DNA from: an uncultured Eubacterium sp.
GTDB lineage: Bacteria > Bacillota > Clostridia > Lachnospirales > Lachnospiraceae
Direction: 5' to 3'
Length of the DNA: 64,000 nt
NCBI GenBank assembly: GCA_910577295.1
Contig: CAJTLS010000013.1
Span: 1-64,000 of the forward strand
Part shown: positions 1-6,402 of the stretch, one piece after another
How positions within the stretch are numbered: position 1 is the first letter of the stretch
Layout: every line of letters begins with the position of its first letter
Made by a program: the position numbers and the translations under genes
The notes under the pieces: model-generated
The model's input: the letters and a program-made list of their open reading frames with translations, nothing else
What the model was told of the DNA's origin: nothing
Database searches by the model: none

Positions 1-386
1 TCCGTATCATTGTAGCTCTGGCAGTCCAGATTTTTATCTGCCATCAGAAACACATCATCGCCATCTACCGACAGCACCCGCCACTTGATGGGAGTTTTCT
101 TATCCTTTTTGTCGACTTTACCGTCCCCGTTCGTATCCTCCTGCCAGTAATTCCCGAACCAGATACAGTCCCAAGTGGTAATCCCTTTTTCCGCAGTGGG
201 ATTTTCCGGCATTTTCTTGCTGCCTGCTTCCGGCGCCACTTCCACAGTGGTTTTAAGAATGCGAGGATTCTTAAGTGTTGGCTGCTCCGCTGCCCGACTC
301 TCCGTTCCTGTGCCCACGGGCAGGAGTCCTGCCAGCAGGGCGCCTGTCAGAAGCAGCGCCAGTAAATGCTTACATGTTTTTTTCAT
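1..386 (-). CDS. Secreted DUF6273-like surface protein, N-terminal part (cut by window edge)
   Basis: Read from an ATG at 386 with AGGAGG 7 nt upstream; the frame stays open to the window edge, so the C-terminus is missing. Residues 1-33 form a signal peptide: MKKTCKHLL, a Leu/Ala-rich core, then cleavage near SRAAE. After a short linker comes a segment containing WDCIWFGNYWQ, an acidic DTNGDGKVDKKDKK loop that resembles a calcium or dockerin-like loop, and IKWRVLSVDGDDVFLMADK. This WFGxYWQ...PIKWRVL pattern matches my memory of the DUF6273 domain in Lachnospiraceae cell-surface proteins. The function is unknown. Its upstream region carries two 26-bp palindromes that could be operators. The domain call is from memory and moderately sure; the secreted nature is clear. 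Confidence 0.7.
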   Translation of the reverse strand, partial: MKKTCKHLLALLLTGALLAGLLPVGTGTESRAAEQPTLKNPRILKTTVEVAPEAGSKKMPENPTAEKGITTWDCIWFGNYWQEDTNGDGKVDKKDKKTPIKWRVLSVDGDDVFLMADKNLDCQSYNDT

Positions 387-480
387 GTCTGTTTTCCTCC
401 TCTACTACTCTGAATATTTTACCTGAAATTTTTCTGCAGCCGTATGTATTATGCCTATTCTTTTTGCATGATTAATACCA

Positions 481-506
481 GTATCAAAAAGTGTACTTAT
501 TGATAC
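481..506. promoter_or_regulatory. 26-bp operator-like palindrome, copy 1
   Basis: Arms are GTATCAAAAAGT (481-492) and ACTTATTGATAC (495-506) around a 2-nt centre, with one mismatch between them. A related half-site, TACACTTTTTAC, follows at 509-520. The element lies about 95 nt upstream of the start of the secreted protein at 386 and has the same architecture as the perfect copy at 626-651. It is probably a dimeric regulator site; the regulator is unknown. Confidence 0.5.
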
Positions 507-580
507 CGGTACACTTTTTACCCATTTAAGCCGAAAATCAACAAAATTAACCCCTATTTCATCAAAAGCCTGTAATTTTG

Positions 581-609
581 TTGAAAAAACGATAGAAATA
601 TAGTAAAAT
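581..609 (+). promoter_or_regulatory. Possible sigma-A promoter reading rightward
   Basis: TTGAAA (581-586), a 17-nt spacer and TAAAAT (604-609) make an acceptable housekeeping promoter. The expected start point is about 616, so the perfect palindrome at 626-651 would lie in the initially transcribed region, where a repressor could act. No plus-strand gene follows, so the product, if any, would be a short RNA. Confidence 0.3.
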
Positions 610-625
610 ATTCCATACAGTCGGA

Positions 626-651
626 GTGTCAAAAAGTACACTTTTTGACAC
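626..651. promoter_or_regulatory. 26-bp operator-like palindrome, copy 2 (perfect arms)
   Basis: Two perfect 12-nt arms, GTGTCAAAAAGT (626-637) and ACTTTTTGACAC (640-651), flank a 2-nt centre. It matches copy 1 at 481-506 with few changes. Perfect symmetry at two nearby sites suggests binding of a symmetric regulator rather than a terminator, since there is no U-tract. Confidence 0.55.
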
Positions 652-720
652 TTTTCCAACACCCATTCTACGCCAATATTTCCGTGTTTCCACGCTTTTT
701 CACTTCAATAAAACTGCATA

Positions 721-750
721 AAAAAAATCCTGTTGCATTTCTGCACAGGA
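721..750 (-). terminator. Rho-independent terminator, minus strand
   Basis: On the minus strand a stem of TCCTGT against ACAGGA, extended by GCA/TGC with one bulged base (728-750), is followed by seven T residues (721-727). It would stop transcripts coming from the 460-bp palindrome or read-through from spoVAE. Confidence 0.6.
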
Positions 751-781
751 CTTTTCCGTACTTCACAATTTGCCGCAATAA

Positions 782-1243
782 GGCGGGTATCATGCTGTAT
801 CCCATCCTTGTATCGCTCCCCGAAAAATTATTGTTTCTCTTGTTTACAGAACGCCACCCGAGTATTGTCTGAGCTGTCTGCCGTCGTTTCTCCCAACTTT
901 TAACAACACGTTCGCGCTAAAAGTTAATGCACCACCGGATTAATTACCTCCCTGCTGTGGGCAGATGCGAAGCATCTGTTCGGTGAAAGAAAGAGGCTAA
1001 AAAGAAATATATTTATTTGCAGCCTCTTTCTTTCCCGAATCGGCGCCGAAGGCGCCGCCCGCAGCAATCAGTAACAAATCAGTGGTGCATAAGAATCGGT
1101 AAACAGCAACGCTTTAAAATCAGTAGAAACGACAAGGCAGACAGCGAGTTTTGCGAGGGCGGCGAAAGATTTCTGTAAACAAAAGAAACAATGTATTTTT
1201 CGTTGGGAGTGGATACCGGATGAGATACCGCAGGATACCCGCC
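782..1243. repeat. Giant imperfect inverted repeat (about 460 bp)
   Basis: The left arm (782-998) and the reverse complement of the right arm (1021-1243) align along their whole length, by eye at roughly 65-75 percent identity with small indels. Shared blocks include GGCGGGTATC at the ends, TTGTTTAC in the middle, TATGCACCAC-like and GAAAGAAAGAGGCT next to the 22-nt A/T-rich centre. At matching positions each arm has its own small hairpin with a different sequence: AGATGC-gaa-GCATCT on the left and GGCGCC-gaa-GGCGCC on the right. No coding capacity is evident. It could be two inverted copies of a dispersed repeat, or a long transcribed hairpin. Confidence 0.75.
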
Positions 1244-1285
1244 GCCCTGAAAATAACAAATGACTACGCAATTACCCCCAAATTC

Positions 1286-1639
1286 CTACTTCATCTTTGA
1301 TTTAAAACATAAACTCGCCAGATATCCCATAATCAAAGCTCCCGATATTCCGACCGCAGCGCTTTCCAGTCCGCCGTAAAACGTACCGATAAATCCCTGT
1401 TTATCTACCGCTTCCTTTACCCCTTTAAACAGCAAATGTCCGAAGCCAATGAGGGGAACTGACGCTCCCGATTTTGCCCAGTTCACAAACGGCTCGTACC
1501 AGCCGAAGAAACTGATAACCGCACCGATACAGACAAGCCCTACCATAATGCGCCCCGGAAGAAGTTTCGTATTATCCATCACAATCTGCACAACGGCACA
1601 TATGGCTCCGCCGATAAGAAAAGCAATCAAATAATCCAT
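1286..1639 (-). CDS. spoVAE: Stage V sporulation protein AE (SpoVAE)
   Basis: This is a 117-residue integral membrane protein with about four hydrophobic helices. It carries the family signatures DNTKLLPGRIMVG (about residues 22-34) and VPLIGFGHLLFKGVKEA (about 61-77), which mark the SpoVAE/SpoVAC fold. SpoVA proteins sit in the forespore inner membrane, carry Ca-dipicolinate into the spore and release it at germination. The start is preceded by GGAGGTGTAGGGC that overlaps the end of spoVAD, so the two are translationally linked. It is the last gene of the block; downstream lies the giant inverted repeat. Length is typical for the short SpoVAE type. Confidence 0.93.
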   Translation of the reverse strand: MDYLIAFLIGGAICAVVQIVMDNTKLLPGRIMVGLVCIGAVISFFGWYEPFVNWAKSGASVPLIGFGHLLFKGVKEAVDKQGFIGTFYGGLESAAVGISGALIMGYLASLCFKSKMK

Positions 1640-1642
1640 GCC

Positions 1643-2704
1643 CTACACCTCCTTTCCTGAACCGGCAATCGCTTCCAGCATAACCGCATGCGCGATACCC
1701 GGAATGGAATTTCCCTCATTAAAACTGACCGTGGAAAGAAGAGCCCCTGTCGGGACAAAGAGAACGCGTTTCCATATATGCTTTCGCATTTTCTCCAAAA
1801 TATATCCGCACAGCGTTATCGCGCTGCACCCGCAGCCGCTGCCTCCTGCATTGGTTCCCTGCTCCTTGTTGTAATAAATTTCCGTTCCGCAATCAAAATG
1901 CTGCTTCTCGATATCATATCCGTAACCGCGCAGCATATCAATCAGAATGCGCTGTCCAATCGTACCTAAATCTCCCGTTATAATCCGGTCATAATAGTCC
2001 GGTCCAATGCCCATGTCCTTGAAATTATGCAAAATGACATCACAAGCAGCCGGAGCCATACAGGCGCCCATATTCATGCTGTCCTTAATCCCATAATCCG
2101 TAATCGTTCCCGTCGTCACACCATAGACCTCGACATATCCCGTCTCTTTCCGTTTCCAGCGGGCCCTTGAAGACGCCAGCACAACCGCCCCGCTTCCCGT
2201 AACCGTCCACGTAGACGAGTACGGACGCTGGCTGCCGTACGCCAGCGGATAACGAAACTGCTTTTCCGCACTGGCAAAGTGACTGGATGTAAGCGCCACC
2301 ACATAGTCAGCAAATTCCCCATCCACCAGCATAGAAGCGATTGCCAGAGACTCGCCCATCGTGGAACAGGCGCCGTAGACGCCAAACATCGGAATGTTAA
2401 AATTCATTATGCCAAAGGAAGTGGCAATCAACTGTCCAAGCAAATCTCCCGCCACCAGATAACGCACCTCTTTCGGCTCCAGTCCCGCCTTTCTCAGCGC
2501 AATCTGCGTTGCCATCTGCTGCATCTTGCTCTCCGCCTCTTCCCACGTCTGACCACCAAAAAGAGGGTCTGTCTCCACATAATCAAAACAACTGCCAAAG
2601 GCGCCGTTCCCCTCTTTCTCGCCTGCTACACTGCCGGCTCCAATAATTACTGGAGGACGGGAAAACAGCACACTCCGCCTACCCACCATTTTCTTCTCGT
2701 TCAT
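1643..2704 (-). CDS. spoVAD: Stage V sporulation protein AD (SpoVAD)
   Basis: A 353-residue soluble protein with a thiolase-like fold, the normal length for SpoVAD. Recognisable parts are RPPVIIGAGSVAG near the N-terminus, YLVAGDLLGQ (about 103-112), FGVYGACSTMGESL (about 131-144) in the thiolase-type active-site position, and GSGCGCSA (about 291-298). SpoVAD is the dipicolinic-acid-binding member of the SpoVA complex in Bacillus; here it probably loads DPA into the forespore with SpoVAC and SpoVAE. The ribosome site is GGAGAGTAGG, 5 nt from the ATG. It directly follows a ZIP transporter gene rather than spoVAC, which is unusual. Confidence 0.95.
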   Translation of the reverse strand: MNEKKMVGRRSVLFSRPPVIIGAGSVAGEKEGNGAFGSCFDYVETDPLFGGQTWEEAESKMQQMATQIALRKAGLEPKEVRYLVAGDLLGQLIATSFGIMNFNIPMFGVYGACSTMGESLAIASMLVDGEFADYVVALTSSHFASAEKQFRYPLAYGSQRPYSSTWTVTGSGAVVLASSRARWKRKETGYVEVYGVTTGTITDYGIKDSMNMGACMAPAACDVILHNFKDMGIGPDYYDRIITGDLGTIGQRILIDMLRGYGYDIEKQHFDCGTEIYYNKEQGTNAGGSGCGCSAITLCGYILEKMRKHIWKRVLFVPTGALLSTVSFNEGNSIPGIAHAVMLEAIAGSGKEV

Positions 2705-2772
2705 AGTGACCTACTCTCCATTCTTTAAAGACTTGAAAGTAGTATGGATAAACATTCTTCATATTATTCATT

Positions 2773-3549
2773 TTATCCTAGGGCAACGTCCAAAATCATC
2801 ATCAAGACAAACCCGATTGCCACGCCGATAGTTCCAATATTTGTATGCTCTCCCGCCTGTGATTCCGGTATCAGTTCCTCTACGACTACATATATCATGG
2901 CTCCGGCGGCAAAAGACAGAAAATAGGGAAGAACCGGCACGATAAATCCGGTCAGATAAATTGTCAGCAAAGCGCCAACCGGCTCGACCAGACCGGAAAG
3001 AACGCCGTAGCAAAACGCTTTCTGCTTTGAGATTCCTTCGCTGCAAAGCGGCATGGAAATAATCGCTCCCTCCGGAAAATTTTGTATCGCAATACCAATC
3101 GCCAACGCAAAAGCTCCTGTTATCGTAATCCCCGCATTCCCCATCAGCGCTCCCGCAAACGTTACACCAACGGCCATCCCCTCGGGAATGTTGTGCAGCG
3201 TAACCGACAATACAAGCATCGTACATCTCCCCCATCTTGTTTTTACCCCCTCCGGCCTGTCGCTGTCCATATGCAAATGGGGAATTAAACTGTCTAACAA
3301 AAGCAGGAAAAGTATTCCCAAAATGAAGCCTGCTGCTGCCGGAATCCACGGAACAGAACCTTGTTCTGCCGCCATATCAATGGATGGAATCAAAAGGGAC
3401 CAGACAGAAGCGGCAATCATCACACCGGAAGCAAAGCCAAGCAGTAACTTCTCTAATCTTGCATTCATACTTCCTCTCATTAAAAACACCATAGCAGCTC
3501 CTAATGCTGTTCCAAAGAAAGGAATACTAAGTCCGCTCCAAATCATCAT
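2773..3549 (-). CDS. ZIP family divalent metal transporter
   Basis: A 258-residue polytopic membrane protein with about eight helices. The hallmark ZIP motif LHNIPEGMAVGV lies in the middle and a second metal-site helix reads QNFPEGAIISMPL. Together these mark the ZIP/GufA/ZupT group, which imports Zn, Fe or Mn. A His/Asp-rich loop (HLHMDSDRPEG) sits between helices 3 and 4, as usual in ZIP proteins. I chose the ATG at 3549 because GGAGG lies 6 nt upstream; an in-frame start at 3573 lacks this. The gene sits inside the spoVA block, between spoVAC and spoVAD, and is separated from spoVAC by two strong terminators. A TTGACA box lies upstream (3614-3619) but no good -10 follows. Metal specificity cannot be read from the sequence. 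Confidence 0.9.
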   Translation of the reverse strand: MMIWSGLSIPFFGTALGAAMVFLMRGSMNARLEKLLLGFASGVMIAASVWSLLIPSIDMAAEQGSVPWIPAAAGFILGILFLLLLDSLIPHLHMDSDRPEGVKTRWGRCTMLVLSVTLHNIPEGMAVGVTFAGALMGNAGITITGAFALAIGIAIQNFPEGAIISMPLCSEGISKQKAFCYGVLSGLVEPVGALLTIYLTGFIVPVLPYFLSFAAGAMIYVVVEELIPESQAGEHTNIGTIGVAIGFVLMMILDVALG

Positions 3550-3640
3550 TCTACTCCTCCTTTGGGACAACATAATCCTTTTTTTCCTTCTACTACTGAT
3601 ATATGCACTTGTATGTCAATGTGAGTTTAAACTTTCCCAT

Positions 3641-3670
3641 AAAAAAAGCGGCGATTGAAATACACGCCGC
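3641..3670 (-). terminator. Rho-independent terminator (second of a tandem pair)
   Basis: On the minus strand GCGGCG (from 3670) pairs with CGCCGC (ending 3648) around a TGTATTTCAAT loop, followed by seven T residues (3641-3647). This and the twin at 3727-3755 lie between spoVAC and the ZIP gene and should strongly limit read-through. Confidence 0.8.
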
Positions 3671-3726
3671 TCCAAAAAACACTTCGTGTTTTTCGCTCCG
3701 CACAGGACACCCTCACCCTATAAGAT

Positions 3727-3755
3727 AAAAAAGCGGCGGTTGAAATACACGCCGC
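3727..3755 (-). terminator. Rho-independent terminator (first of a tandem pair) after spoVAC
   Basis: On the minus strand a 6-bp GC-only stem, GCGGCG against CGCCGC (3733-3755), precedes a six-T run (3727-3732). It lies 31 nt after the spoVAC stop codon and probably ends the spoVAA-AB-AC transcript. Confidence 0.8.
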
Positions 3756-3786
3756 TCCAAAAGAACACTTTTACGTTTGCAGGCGG

Positions 3787-4299
3787 TTAGCCAAATAACT
3801 TTCCAACCCAGTATATTACCCCCAATATCCAGCTGCAGAATACACCGTACAAAATGACCGGCCCCGCTATCGTAAAGATTTTGCAGCCGACGCCGAACAC
3901 CCACCCCTCTTCTTTGAACTCAATGGCCGGTGCAGCGACAGAATTGGCAAAACCGGTAATTGGAACAATCGTTCCCGCTCCGGCAAAATTAGCCAGCTTC
4001 TGATACTGATTCAACCCGGTAAACAGAATGCTCAGAAAAATAAGCGATAAGGTAGTATAGAGCGTAGCCGTATCTTTGACTAATCCAACATTCATATACA
4101 TATTTGTCAGACATTGCCCTAATACACATATAAGTCCGCCAATCAAATAAGCCTTACACAAGTTAATAAACCAACTCTTTTTCGGCGTATTTTCTTTTAC
4201 ATATTCGTTGTATTTCTTATCTTTTTTTTGAGGTTCCCGCTCACGGATTACCTCTTTGATATTTACTTTTTCCTTCGACATTCCTTTACTCCTTTCCAT
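3787..4299 (-). CDS. spoVAC: Stage V sporulation protein AC (SpoVAC)
   Basis: A 170-residue membrane protein. A charged N-terminal tail of about 45 residues precedes four to five helices. Family signatures are KAYLIGGLICVLGQ (about 48-61), FAGAGTIVPITGFANSVAAPAIEF (positions about 105-128, key words GTIVPITGFANS) and VGCKIFTIAGPVILYG. SpoVAC is the channel-like SpoVA component for Ca-DPA movement. A longer open frame reaching 4404 exists, but it translates the structured repeat upstream. The ATG at 4299 has GGAGG 9 nt upstream and is preferred; an ATG at 4281, also with GGAG, is an alternative. The mRNA leader holds the pseudoknot element at 4305-4444. Confidence 0.93.
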   Translation of the reverse strand: MERSKGMSKEKVNIKEVIREREPQKKDKKYNEYVKENTPKKSWFINLCKAYLIGGLICVLGQCLTNMYMNVGLVKDTATLYTTLSLIFLSILFTGLNQYQKLANFAGAGTIVPITGFANSVAAPAIEFKEEGWVFGVGCKIFTIAGPVILYGVFCSWILGVIYWVGKLFG

Positions 4300-4304
4300 C
4301 AACC

Positions 4305-4444
4305 TAATCCTCCATTCCGAAGCGAAGCGGAGGAGGCACGAGCAAAAAGCAGCATAGCTGTTTTTGCTCTGTGCATTAATACTATTTGTGACGCTTCGGC
4401 ACAAATAGTGGATTGAAAAATAAGCTATTGAGCTTACTTTTCAA
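4305..4444 (-). promoter_or_regulatory. Pseudoknot leader element, copy C, 5' of spoVAC
   Basis: Read on the minus strand. P1 is a long A/T hairpin (4413-4444) right after the spoVAB stop. P2 is a 10-bp stem, ACTATTTGTG with CACAAATAGT (4381-4409). P3 is a GCAC-GAGC...GCTC-GTGC hairpin (4336-4374). The P2 loop (4392-4399, CGCTTCGG on the plus strand) is fully complementary to 4317-4324 (CCGAAGCG), directly beside the GGAGG ribosome site (4309-4313). A CCTCC word (minus strand, within 4329-4336) could instead pair with GGAGG. The same plan with changed pairs occurs at 47283-47420. Whether it is a riboregulator or a mobile repeat is not known. Confidence 0.6.
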
Positions 4445-4445
4445 T

Positions 4446-4862
4446 TTATTTCCAGAAAAATTCAAAAACCGTACCGAGGAATTTTCCGGTCATCAACGCT
4501 ACTACCAAAATGGGAAAACCCTCTTTTAATTGAAAGCGGTTGACAAAGATTGGCAGTAGCCGCAGCATCTCCGCAAGGGCCATAGCCAGACAGCCGACAT
4601 AAATCCCCGCTCCCAGTCCAAAAAGGGGAAGTAATAAACTCATTCCCGGCAGCGGTATTTGGAACAGCAGCCAGATATTTCCGAGCGTTCCTCCTAAAAT
4701 TATCATTCTCTCATAACAGATTATGTGCCTTTGCGTTTTTGTCCTTGCCGCCATGCGGGGAACGATTCCGAGCATGGTAATAAAGGCAAATACTCCGGCC
4801 GCCACAGCAAACCCGCTGCTCAATCCGAGAATAACCAACAGGCACCATTTAATTGCTATCAA
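4446..4862 (-). CDS. spoVAB: Stage V sporulation protein AB (SpoVAB)
   Basis: A membrane protein of about 138 residues with four to five hydrophobic helices, including GLSSGFAVAAGVFAFITMLGI (positions about 12-32) and LFGLGAGIYVGCLAMALAE, both typical of SpoVAB. It belongs to the SpoVA group in the forespore membrane; its own role is not well defined. I start it at the TTG at 4862, which has GGGAGG at good spacing and overlaps the spoVAA stop codon. An upstream in-frame TTG at 4892 has no comparable ribosome site. The gene ends 2 nt before the P1 hairpin of the leader element of spoVAC. Confidence 0.9.
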   Translation of the reverse strand: MIAIKWCLLVILGLSSGFAVAAGVFAFITMLGIVPRMAARTKTQRHIICYERMIILGGTLGNIWLLFQIPLPGMSLLLPLFGLGAGIYVGCLAMALAEMLRLLPIFVNRFQLKEGFPILVVALMTGKFLGTVFEFFWK

Positions 4863-5481
4863 TCGTGTGTCCCTCCCTTGAAGCTTTGGCAATCAACGCT
4901 TTGTTTACCTGCTCCTCATAAGTATGCATCTCTACCTGTATCGGAGTCGGATCGTCTTTAATTTTGCGGCGGCGGAAATGATTATAAAATATTAAAATAC
5001 CGACTGGCAATCCGATGGCATAACAAATTTCTATGATAGAACCGCCCGACTTATCCACTCCCATTACGAGCTTATACATTTTATCAAATACATCTCCGAC
5101 ACTGACGTCCTCATTAAATGTCATAATCGTAAACGCCGCACCGAAAAAAATGACGAGTGAGACTAAAATGGTCTTTACATATTCCATTGTCTTGCTGCAT
5201 TCTTTTTTATCCGGATGCTCATAGTCGATAACAAAATCACTTTCTCCTAAATTTTCAATCTCCAAATCCGGATAGATTTTATGAATGCCCTCATATACTT
5301 TGGCAATGGTAAACATCGTCTTCTGCGGCGAATCATTGGGCAGCGTGTAAAAAGTTTCTTTTTCCAGTTTTTGCACAATACTCTTGTTCGTACAGTAAAG
5401 TGTAGCAATGTCTTTGAACGTAATTGCCCTTTTTGACACCGGTATATTCTGCTCCACTTTTACATATAGTATTTCTTGCAT
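4849..5481 (-). CDS. spoVAA: Stage V sporulation protein AA (SpoVAA)
   Basis: A 210-residue protein. The N-terminal half (about 1-100) is a soluble domain opening with VYVKV-like MQEILYVKVEQN, and the C-terminal half has two membrane helices: TILVSLVIFFGAAFTIM (about 104-120) and IIEICYAIGLPVGILIF (about 149-165). This soluble-plus-two-helix plan is that of SpoVAA, the first SpoVA gene. The C-terminus overlaps spoVAB. Its start is overlapped by 22 nt by a 51-codon gene, so spoVAA translation is probably coupled to that peptide. Confidence 0.9.
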   Translation of the reverse strand: MQEILYVKVEQNIPVSKRAITFKDIATLYCTNKSIVQKLEKETFYTLPNDSPQKTMFTIAKVYEGIHKIYPDLEIENLGESDFVIDYEHPDKKECSKTMEYVKTILVSLVIFFGAAFTIMTFNEDVSVGDVFDKMYKLVMGVDKSGGSIIEICYAIGLPVGILIFYNHFRRRKIKDDPTPIQVEMHTYEEQVNKALIAKASREGHTIDSN

Positions 5482-5615
5482 TCTATATACTCCTTCACTA
5501 AAGTTCCTTTACCTTTCGGCGAGGTTTCTTCCTGATTCTGATTGGAACGGTACAACACAATGGTAGCAACAGCAAGTAACGCAATCGCAAGCGTTACAAT
5601 ACCGACCTTTTTCAT
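5460..5615 (-). CDS. 51-residue single-helix membrane peptide between sigF and spoVAA
   Basis: ATG at 5615 is preceded by AGGAAG at 8 nt. The peptide begins MKKVGIVTLAIALLAVATIV, one membrane helix or a signal anchor, and continues with a short polar tail (YRSNQNQEETSPKGKG) ending KKYYM. The stop overlaps the spoVAA start by 22 nt, so it is very likely translated with the spoVA operon. I do not recognise a family. Its place between sigF and spoVAA suggests a forespore-membrane role, which is inference only. Confidence 0.6.
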   Translation of the reverse strand: MKKVGIVTLAIALLAVATIVLYRSNQNQEETSPKGKGTLVKEYIECKKYYM

Positions 5616-5635
5616 ACACAACACTTCCTTTCGGT

Positions 5636-5667
5636 ATTACCATTGCCATTTACAAAAAAAATATTCA
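5636..5667 (-). promoter_or_regulatory. Possible forespore (sigma-F/G type) promoter before the spoVA genes
   Basis: On the minus strand TGAATA overlaps the sigF stop (5662-5667) and, after about 14 nt, GGCAATGGTA (5638-5647) resembles a sigma-F -10 in most positions. The match is partial, so this is only a candidate for sigF-dependent expression of the 51-residue peptide and spoVAA-AB-AC. Confidence 0.25.
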
Positions 5668-6390
5668 TTGTCTTTGTAAGATACATTTTTTCCTCATACT
5701 GCCCAATACCCGCTTTTCCAGACGACTCACCTGAACCTGACTCAGTCCCAGTATACTGGCGATTTGCGTTTGCGTCTTTTCTTCAAAATAACGCATATGA
5801 ATAATCTGTCTTTCCTGTTCATCCAGCTCTGCCAGCAACTGTTCGAGCAAAAGCTGATTTACTACTGTTTCCGCCTCATCTTTGTCTGACGGTATGCGCT
5901 CCATCAGCGATATCTCACTTCCCTCCTTTTGAAAAACGGTCTTGTGTAATGATTCTACTTCGTTTCCGGCCTCCAAAGCCAGAACAATATCCTCCCTCTT
6001 CATCTCCGTCGCCGCGCTTAATTCCTCCAGTGTTGCCTCCCGCCCTAATTCGGCAGCGAGACTTTCGGCCACACGCCTTATATGAATCCCGTTCTCTTTC
6101 AGCGTCCGGCTCACTTTTACCATCCCGTCGTCACGCATAAAACGCTTAATCTCACCACTTATCATGGGAACGGCATATGTGGAGAATTTGACATCAAAAT
6201 TCCAATTAAAATTATCGACTGCCTTAATGAGGCCGATGGCTCCGATTTGGCGCAAATCTTCCAAATCATGCCCCCTGCCGGCAAACCGTTTTACGATACT
6301 ATACACCAATGGCATATTTTCCTTTATCACCTGTTCTCTCGCCAATTTATCCCCTGCTCGTGAACGTTTAATCAGTTCTATGGTTTCCAT
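5665..6390 (-). CDS. sigF: RNA polymerase sporulation sigma factor SigF
   Basis: A protein of about 241 residues with the full sigma-70 group layout. Region 2 contains ENMPLVYSIVKRF, DLEDLRQIGAIGLIKA and FSTYAVPMISGEIKRFMRDD. Region 3 carries VSRTLKENG. Region 4 ends in a helix-turn-helix, QTQIASILGLSQVQVSRLEKR. This is the first forespore-specific sigma factor, held inactive by SpoIIAB. It is third in the spoIIA operon. The ATG at 6390 has GGGAG 7 nt upstream; a TTG at 6396 is less likely. It probably drives downstream forespore genes, including sigG elsewhere. Confidence 0.96.
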   Translation of the reverse strand: METIELIKRSRAGDKLAREQVIKENMPLVYSIVKRFAGRGHDLEDLRQIGAIGLIKAVDNFNWNFDVKFSTYAVPMISGEIKRFMRDDGMVKVSRTLKENGIHIRRVAESLAAELGREATLEELSAATEMKREDIVLALEAGNEVESLHKTVFQKEGSEISLMERIPSDKDEAETVVNQLLLEQLLAELDEQERQIIHMRYFEEKTQTQIASILGLSQVQVSRLEKRVLGSMRKKCILQRQ

Positions 6391-6402
6391 TGGCAAACTC
6401 CC

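Larger units (their letters stand above)
3641..3761 (-). repeat. Tandem structured repeat, copy A (terminator-hairpin units)
   Basis: Two nearly identical units, each with a GCGGCG...CGCCGC terminator (3733-3755 and 3648-3670), lie 85 bp apart. Between them is an A/T-rich hairpin, AAAAACAC-ttc-GTGTTTTT (3675-3693), and the words GCTCCGCACA and CCTATAAGATAA. The same words, in the same order and spacing, recur at 17826-17990 with different stem sequences. It is therefore a dispersed repeat family with a fixed framework and changing stems. Confidence 0.65.

Noticed and set aside
405..872. Two frames of 75-85 codons in the upstream gap
   Set aside because: They cross the palindromes and the terminator, have no ribosome site and no recognisable protein features.
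1068..1271. 67-codon frame in the right arm of the giant palindrome
   Set aside because: It lies within the inverted repeat, and the left arm does not preserve it. Such frames in repeats are usually spurious.
4300..4404. N-terminal extension of SpoVAC to 4404
   Set aside because: The added residues translate the pseudoknot repeat element. The ATG at 4299 has a good ribosome site.
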